Below, one piece after another: positions 4,820-8,944 of a DNA stretch of 8,944 bases (position 1 is its first letter; each line of letters begins with the position of its first letter). Location: the NCBI GenBank assembly GCA_934695325.1, contig CAKUVD010000024.1, forward strand, positions 1-8,944, written 5' to 3'. The translations under genes and the position numbers were made by a program. This DNA is from an uncultured Bacteroidales bacterium (GTDB lineage: Bacteria; Bacteroidota; Bacteroidia; Bacteroidales; UBA932). The notes beneath the pieces are model-generated. The model searched no databases and was not told where the DNA came from. It worked only from the letters and a program-made list of their open reading frames with translations.

Positions 4820-4859
4820 TTGAAGTCCCTATGAGCTACCTATGTGGGGAAGACTTCAA
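4820..4859 (+). promoter_or_regulatory. Leader hairpin upstream of the 4929 gene
   Basis: TTGAAGTC (4820-4827) pairs perfectly with GACTTCAA (4852-4859), with CC/GG continuing across an AA bulge. It would lie at the 5' end of the transcript. The alternative ATGs at 4831 and 4842 fall inside it, which supports the downstream start at 4929. Confidence 0.4.
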
Positions 4860-4928
4860 GCTACACATCCTTTCCGGGCACAGTCCTCCAATCCTGACTA
4901 CATCATTAACCCGTCAATCGTTGAAGCT

Positions 4929-5663
4929 ATGCCGAAGTATATTCCAAATTCAAGATTCTCCGACTGTTGGGCTTCAGTCGGGGATATCACGTTCTATCAC
5001 CGCAACGGACAGTGCTATTTCCGGAAGAAGTCCGTCTGTAAGTTCCCACGAACATCAGGGCAGGTTGCAGTATCTGAAATCCATCGACGTGCCCTTGCTG
5101 CCTGGCGAACACTTGACCACGATGTTCAACTCCGTTGGAACGAATGCGCCAAATCTGTTCCGTCCCATCGTCCGCCGTTTGACGAAAAATCACATATCAC
5201 CGGACACAATCTATTCGTGTCAGCATACCACGGATTCGCACAACTCGGCAACGAGCATATTCCGGAGCCTAAAGAATGGAGACCGTTTCCAGTTGCGCAT
5301 ATTGAGTTCGTATCAGCTGTTGAGGTTGATGACGGAGACACACTTCGAATCAACTTCAAGGCATTGATGGAGGACGGATGCCATGCCGGCCGATATAGGC
5401 TTCATTTGAAGATGCAGTTCACAAGTCCAGGAGCAGGAGTAATACCAGGATTGATGCGGACATTTGTCGCAGAGGAGAACTGTACGACGGATGCTGATGA
5501 GTCTATTTCGGTGTTGGTGAAAGGCTATAGAACCTTATGGGGACTATCGTTGCCGGAATATCAGGTCTATTGCAGGTATTCACTCATTGACACAATTACA
5601 GGGTATAGAAACAATTATGCGAAAGCGTCATTTCTGTTGTCTATAGATGCTCCGGAAAGATGA
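4929..5663 (+). CDS. Unrecognised protein, first member of the local paralogue family
   Basis: This 244-residue protein has no signal peptide or membrane segment. Residues 1-115 match the layout of the protein at 7015: MPKYIPNSRFSD at the start, a G-rich turn then NGQCYFRKK, a T-x2-Q site, W/L-rich helices, and ITGHNLFVSAY near 91-101 facing LTAHNAFVRIN in the paralogue. The rest looks beta-rich with alternating hydrophobic residues, for example DTLRINFKAL. The frame is open upstream to ATG 4842, but the start at 4929 is chosen because the paralogues at 7015 and 8898 begin with the same xxPSIAF-like sequence right at their first Met. I do not recognise a named family or function. It lies just right of the hairpin-rich region and converges with the PstS-like gene 31 bases further on. 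Confidence 0.7.
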   Translation: MPKYIPNSRFSDCWASVGDITFYHRNGQCYFRKKSVCKFPRTSGQVAVSEIHRRALAAWRTLDHDVQLRWNECAKSVPSHRPPFDEKSHITGHNLFVSAYHGFAQLGNEHIPEPKEWRPFPVAHIEFVSAVEVDDGDTLRINFKALMEDGCHAGRYRLHLKMQFTSPGAGVIPGLMRTFVAEENCTTDADESISVLVKGYRTLWGLSLPEYQVYCRYSLIDTITGYRNNYAKASFLLSIDAPER

Positions 5664-5694
5664 GCATTAATCGGGCATAACCGCTTTAGAACAT

Positions 5695-6669
5695 TTATTT
5701 CCGTATTGAAATATACCCGCTCTCGTCGACCATATCCGCACCTTGTTTCGTGAATAGGAACTGAAAGAGCTTGTATGCCATGCTCTCGTGGTCTTCAGTC
5801 TTGCGGACGGCTGCATAAATGCTTGATACGAACGGATATGTATTTTCTGAAAGAGACTTCTTGCTTGGCGCGACACCATCAATGGATAGCATATTCACTT
5901 TCAGCAGGTCACGGACCATCGCCGTACAATAGAAGAACGGCGTGTAGCCGATGCCATATTCATCAATTTCGATCTGCAGATATGGAGAGGCCATCTGTGA
6001 ACCAATGATCTCCGGCATATAAGTGCCGTCAATCATAGTCAGTCCATTCATCACAAGAGTCTCCATTTTTTCCTGGCTTCCCGAATCCGCATTGCGGATA
6101 TAAGGAGTGATGGCGTGGTCAACGCCACCGACCTCTTTCCAGTTGGTGATCTCTCCGGTGTAAATCTTTCGTACCTGATCGGAACTCAGATTCTTGACGG
6201 GATTCGTTGGATTGACTATGAACACAAGAGCGTCGATTGCCAAGGGCTCCGTCTCAATCTCGACACCGCTATTGCGGGCCAGTTCCTGTTCGTTCCTGGA
6301 AATATCACGGCTTGCGATGATCACGTCTGTCTTGGATTCAATGAGATTCTCGTAGGCTCCGTGCGTGCCGCTGCAGAAATTCTTGGACAAGTAGTCCTTG
6401 TAGGAGAAAGATGATTCAGTTTTGGTGAAATCCGGCTGAATGATATACGTAGTCCCACTCAGCCAGTCCTCTTCCCATTTGTATGGTACACCAAGGAGTC
6501 TGTATGCCACGAGATCCCGGACAGGACGGGTGCTGGTCGAGCAATCCGTAAGCGGCCAGTCTTTCAAATCGACTTTAGGGATTGGTTCTTTTTTCTCCGT
6601 TTTGTCACATCCGCAGAGGCTGACCGCCATTAAAGCAGCGCAGGTCAACATATGTAGAATCATTTTCAT
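5695..6669 (-). CDS. PstS-like phosphate-binding-type lipoprotein, orphan
   Basis: This 324-residue protein is of the PstS-like family of periplasmic substrate-binding proteins (type 2 fold). The N terminus is a lipoprotein signal: Met-Lys, a hydrophobic stretch, then L18-C19-G20-C21 with C21 as the probable lipidated residue. Ligand-loop motifs are D42-C43-S44-T45-S46-T47, TDVIIASRDIS (114-124) and R192 with ADSGSQ (194-199). VRKIYTGEITNW (166-177) is a hallmark of the family. The usual Gly of the GSTS loop is Cys43. The frame extends upstream to 6711, but that start would lie within the promoter element, so ATG 6669 is used. No pstC, pstA, pstB or phoU gene is nearby, so a role in phosphate import, another anion, or surface scavenging is open. 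It probably sits in the cell envelope. Confidence 0.88.
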   Translation of the reverse strand: MKMILHMLTCAALMAVSLCGCDKTEKKEPIPKVDLKDWPLTDCSTSTRPVRDLVAYRLLGVPYKWEEDWLSGTTYIIQPDFTKTESSFSYKDYLSKNFCSGTHGAYENLIESKTDVIIASRDISRNEQELARNSGVEIETEPLAIDALVFIVNPTNPVKNLSSDQVRKIYTGEITNWKEVGGVDHAITPYIRNADSGSQEKMETLVMNGLTMIDGTYMPEIIGSQMASPYLQIEIDEYGIGYTPFFYCTAMVRDLLKVNMLSIDGVAPSKKSLSENTYPFVSSIYAAVRKTEDHESMAYKLFQFLFTKQGADMVDESGYISIRK

Positions 6670-6713
6670 GTCAATAAAAATCGTTATTCCTGAAAATCTT
6701 GCGTGTCTCATGA

Positions 6714-6721
6714 CAAATTTA
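6714..6721 (-). promoter_or_regulatory. Bacteroidetes -7 element for the PstS-like gene
   Basis: On the - strand the sequence reads TAAATTTG, an exact TAnnTTTG, 44 bases before ATG 6669. A poly-T tract precedes it, and no clear -33 TTG is seen at the usual distance. Its position rules out a translation start at 6711. Confidence 0.5.
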
Positions 6722-6820
6722 GTAAAAAAAATACTATCTGCTCATGCAGCCTGCCGAAATCATACAAATTCGTTCTATCATTACGAGAGGACAACAGCTG
6801 CTCTATAGGGGCTGACTTTA

Positions 6821-6840
6821 ATGATATAAACCAATATCAT
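6821..6840. repeat. Short palindrome in the divergent intergenic region
   Basis: ATGATAT (6821-6827) pairs perfectly with ATATCAT (6834-6840) around 6 bases. It lies between the divergent promoters of the PstS-like gene and the 7015 gene, where an operator could sit. The rest of the 345-base gap (6670-7014) is A/T-rich, and apart from the promoters I see nothing else in it. Confidence 0.35.
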
Positions 6841-6944
6841 CCGTGTCCATTGCTTGATTTCAGTCATAAGTGAAGTTCAAATTGATTTGGCAAATTTACT
6901 ATTCTTAATATAAAGTAATTGTTTATGTTGTTTATGCCAATTAT

Positions 6945-6975
6945 TTGATTGATAAGTAAAATATTATTATATTTG
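6945..6975 (+). promoter_or_regulatory. Bacteroidetes-type promoter for the 7015 operon
   Basis: TTG at 6945-6947, a 20-base spacer and TATATTTG at 6968-6975 match the TTG / TAnnTTTG promoter very well, in an A/T-rich context. Transcription would start near 6982, about 33 bases before ATG 7015. Confidence 0.7.
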
Positions 6976-7014
6976 TAATCGGAATCGCAAGGCTGCTTGA
7001 CTAAATCAGAGACA

Positions 7015-8106
7015 ATGATAGTCAGGCCATCCATAGCGTTCAGCGATTTCTCGGGCTCCGCAAAGGGAGTCACTGCCCGGAGCACGAAGGGCAGAACCAT
7101 TCTTTCAACAAAATCACAGCACAGCAGCATAACAACTCCGGCACAGGCCGTGAGCCGCAACACCCTGTCCAGGATCTCCCGGTCATACAAGCAGCTTTCC
7201 GATTCCCAGATGAAGGGCTGGGAGATTTTGGCGGACAGGATGAAAGGCATCTCGACGTTCGGCAAGGCGGCGGAACTGACGGCGCACAATGCGTTCGTGC
7301 GAATCAATACCAACCGGGCTTTGGCAGGTATGCCAGCTTTGGAAACGGCTCCGGTCTATACATCGGATGTGCCTGAGGTGGACTACGACGATTTTTGGGT
7401 GACTCCGGACAGGATCATATTCGTTGGACTGAACCAGCCTTCTGAGCATCACAGGCTTGTCGTGAAGATGTCTCAGACCACGAGTAGAGGCGTTTCTTCC
7501 GGATGGAGCAGCATCGTCATCATCACTCCTGCATTCTCCCCGGACTGGGGAGATGCGGACATAACCGAGGCCTATCTTGACCGAATCGGGTTCGCACCGG
7601 TTCTCGGGCAGAAGTATTTTCTTTCGTTCTGGTGGATGGACCCTGAGACAGGGTTCACCGGTGAGTCGATGGCGGTTTCCACGATATGCGGCGAGCTTTC
7701 CAACGTGAACAAGAAACTCTACAAGGTTCGTCCACGTATGAATTTCTCCGATGCGGTATCGGATGCGAACTCTCCGTTCAAGGATATGAGTCTGGAGCTT
7801 TCCCGAAGTCCTGTTATGGTGACGTCTTCGGGAGAATACGGATTCCTCGGCAACGGTTCATATATGTACATTGACTTCAACGATGAGGATTTCCCACGCA
7901 ATGAGGTGGATTGTTTCCTTATGGGAAGAGGACTTGGAAAATGCAAGTATGAGATCTCGTGCATCGAGCATTCAGTCAAGCCTCTTGTCGGCGTGGAGGG
8001 ATACGGGAGGCGCATCGCCATATCAAGGAGAGGCGGTCAGTATCTGAGGGAGTTCGAGGTGTTCGGGACGGCGGCGGAAGTGGCGGTAAATGTAATCAGG
8101 GGATGA
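7015..8106 (+). CDS. Unrecognised protein, second and longest member of the paralogue family
   Basis: This 363-residue protein has two visible parts. Residues 1-110 are a basic Ser/Thr-rich module beginning MIVRPSIAFSDFSGSAKG, then KGRTIL, TTPAQAVSRN, SYKQLSDSQMKGWEILAD and LTAHNAFVRIN. Residues from about 115 to the end look beta-rich with alternating hydrophobics and conserved-looking turns such as FSPDWGDAD and FFSFWW-like segments, as in fibronectin- or tail-type beta sandwiches. There is no signal peptide. I recall similar N termini in Bacteroidales genomes but not a function. ATG 7015 is preferred to an in-frame TTG at 6997 because paralogues begin at this point. It forms a two-gene operon with the 8111 gene, behind a good promoter. 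Confidence 0.8.
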   Translation: MIVRPSIAFSDFSGSAKGVTARSTKGRTILSTKSQHSSITTPAQAVSRNTLSRISRSYKQLSDSQMKGWEILADRMKGISTFGKAAELTAHNAFVRINTNRALAGMPALETAPVYTSDVPEVDYDDFWVTPDRIIFVGLNQPSEHHRLVVKMSQTTSRGVSSGWSSIVIITPAFSPDWGDADITEAYLDRIGFAPVLGQKYFLSFWWMDPETGFTGESMAVSTICGELSNVNKKLYKVRPRMNFSDAVSDANSPFKDMSLELSRSPVMVTSSGEYGFLGNGSYMYIDFNDEDFPRNEVDCFLMGRGLGKCKYEISCIEHSVKPLVGVEGYGRRIAISRRGGQYLREFEVFGTAAEVAVNVIRG

Positions 8107-8110
8107 CGAT

Positions 8111-8857
8111 ATGAAGGCATTGGCAAATAATTTCGGTGTGGCGGAAATTGAGTTCCGTGACTGGCAGGAGAAAGGTCTTGTGATTCTCAACGGAATGGTC
8201 AGCATTGACACGGCGAACGAATCGTATAAGGCTGCGGAGGTTTTAGAGATCACTGCTCCGGATATGAGCATCAACAGAAGTGCGGTGACTGCGGTGTTTC
8301 TGCGGTCTTCAAAGTCGGATGGTGCGAGCACGATTGTGAAATCCTGGATAAAGGATGCGCGGACTATATGCGTGGAGAAGCTGCCGGAGTTTGACGAGTT
8401 CGGGCCGCTGACATTGTATTTCGCATCGGCCTATGTCACTCTCGGCCAGAGGATGGACTGCCCGCTGAATACGGTCATAAGGCCGTCAATCGAGAACGGC
8501 GGGAGCGGCAGCCAGTCGGCTTCCGACACGAAGGCCGTAGTCACCGACAATTGGTGCTACCTGTACATCTGCTTCAGCAAGTTCGCAGGGGCGGACTACA
8601 AGGACGCTTTCGAGTGCTCGGTGGAGGGACTGCCGGAGGACATCGACATCACGTTCCCAGTGGTGACGGCGAGCGCATATTCCTACACGTTCGGGACACC
8701 GACCTCGGTCTGTCGGCTCAAGGGAAAGACGCTTTCCTGCGAGGGAAGGCTGGCATTCGGTGAGGGTGCCAACCAAGGGGACTTCATCAATATATTCATC
8801 GTCCGGAACGGGAATGATTCTGTTGCTGAACCAACATCTGATAATGTCAACCAATAA
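8111..8857 (+). CDS. Unrecognised beta-rich protein, partner of the 7015 gene
   Basis: This 248-residue protein begins 4 bases after the preceding stop, so the two are surely co-transcribed. It has no signal peptide or membrane segment. Alternating hydrophobic and polar residues (GLVILNGMVSID near 22-33, LTLYFASAYVTLG near 100-112, WCYLYICFSKF near 146-156) suggest mostly beta structure. A Gly/Ser-rich linker GGSGSQSASD near 129-138 splits it into two halves. The C-terminal tail is acidic and Asn/Ser-rich. It does not share the N-terminal module of its neighbours. The pairing with a paralogue-family member suggests the two proteins work together, but I cannot name a process. A structural or assembly role is possible and unproven. 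Confidence 0.75.
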   Translation: MKALANNFGVAEIEFRDWQEKGLVILNGMVSIDTANESYKAAEVLEITAPDMSINRSAVTAVFLRSSKSDGASTIVKSWIKDARTICVEKLPEFDEFGPLTLYFASAYVTLGQRMDCPLNTVIRPSIENGGSGSQSASDTKAVVTDNWCYLYICFSKFAGADYKDAFECSVEGLPEDIDITFPVVTASAYSYTFGTPTSVCRLKGKTLSCEGRLAFGEGANQGDFINIFIVRNGNDSVAEPTSDNVNQ

Positions 8858-8897
8858 TAGCGATACCATTGTTCAACCATTTTAATATCATTTCATT

Positions 8898-8944
8898 ATG
8901 AAGTACATTCCATCAATCGCCTTCGAGGAGATGTCAGGCTCAGC
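8898..8944 (+). CDS. Third paralogue-family member, start only (cut by window end)
   Basis: Only the first 15 codons are inside the window. They read MKYIPSIAFEEMSGS, clearly like MIVRPSIAFSDFSGS of the 7015 protein and related to MPKYIPNSRFSD at 4929. The gap to the preceding stop is 40 A/T-rich bases, so it may share the operon or have a weak start of its own. I saw no full promoter match in the gap. Confidence 0.65.
   Translation, partial: MKYIPSIAFEEMSGS

Noticed and set aside
6670..6711. Upstream start (6711) for the PstS-like gene
   Set aside because: It would place the -7 element inside the coding start, and the signal peptide begins cleanly at 6669.
8486..8869. 127-codon - strand frame opposite the 8111 gene
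   Set aside because: Shadow of the + strand gene, which has a coupled start and a coherent protein.

Overview
The window reads as a piece of a Bacteroidales-type (gut Bacteroidetes) chromosome. The evidence is several upstream sites fitting the Bacteroidetes -7 element TAnnTTTG (one with a well-spaced -33 TTG), starts without strong Shine-Dalgarno sequences, and gene families I associate with that order. No rRNA, tRNA, transposase, integrase or CRISPR array was seen.

Left part (1-3088): a short basic-protein gene with a terminator-like hairpin, then a tight three-gene phage-defence operon on the + strand. Its genes encode an HNH-SAVED nuclease (Cap5 type), a CD-NTase nucleotide cyclase and a stand-alone E2-like protein with a central catalytic-type cysteine. 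This is the layout of a short type II CBASS. The cyclase makes a cyclic oligonucleotide on infection, the SAVED domain binds it, the HNH domain degrades DNA, and the E2 protein is expected to modify or prime the cyclase. No E1-like or JAB-peptidase gene is present.

Middle part (3089 to about 4700): 1.6 kb with no credible gene, filled almost end to end with inverted repeats of unrelated sequence. Two kinds of evidence suggest a structured RNA read from the - strand: mismatches that become G-U pairs only on that strand, and GNRA tetraloops (GAAA, GAAA, GCAA) that appear only on that strand. The - strand also carries CGGAG 18 times and GGAGCG 9 times, several in loops. One hairpin followed by a T-run points to the + strand instead, so the strand call is not settled. 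This is the most interesting part of the window.

Right part (4800-8944): three genes (4929, 7015 and 8898, the last cut by the window end) share an N-terminal module and belong to one unrecognised family. Between the first and second lies a convergent/divergent orphan PstS-like lipoprotein on the - strand. The second is followed 4 bases later by an unrecognised, probably beta-rich protein. A reasonable reading is that the paralogue array and the hairpin region form the local backbone, with CBASS as a neighbouring defence cassette. A functional link between the hairpin region and either neighbour is only a hypothesis.
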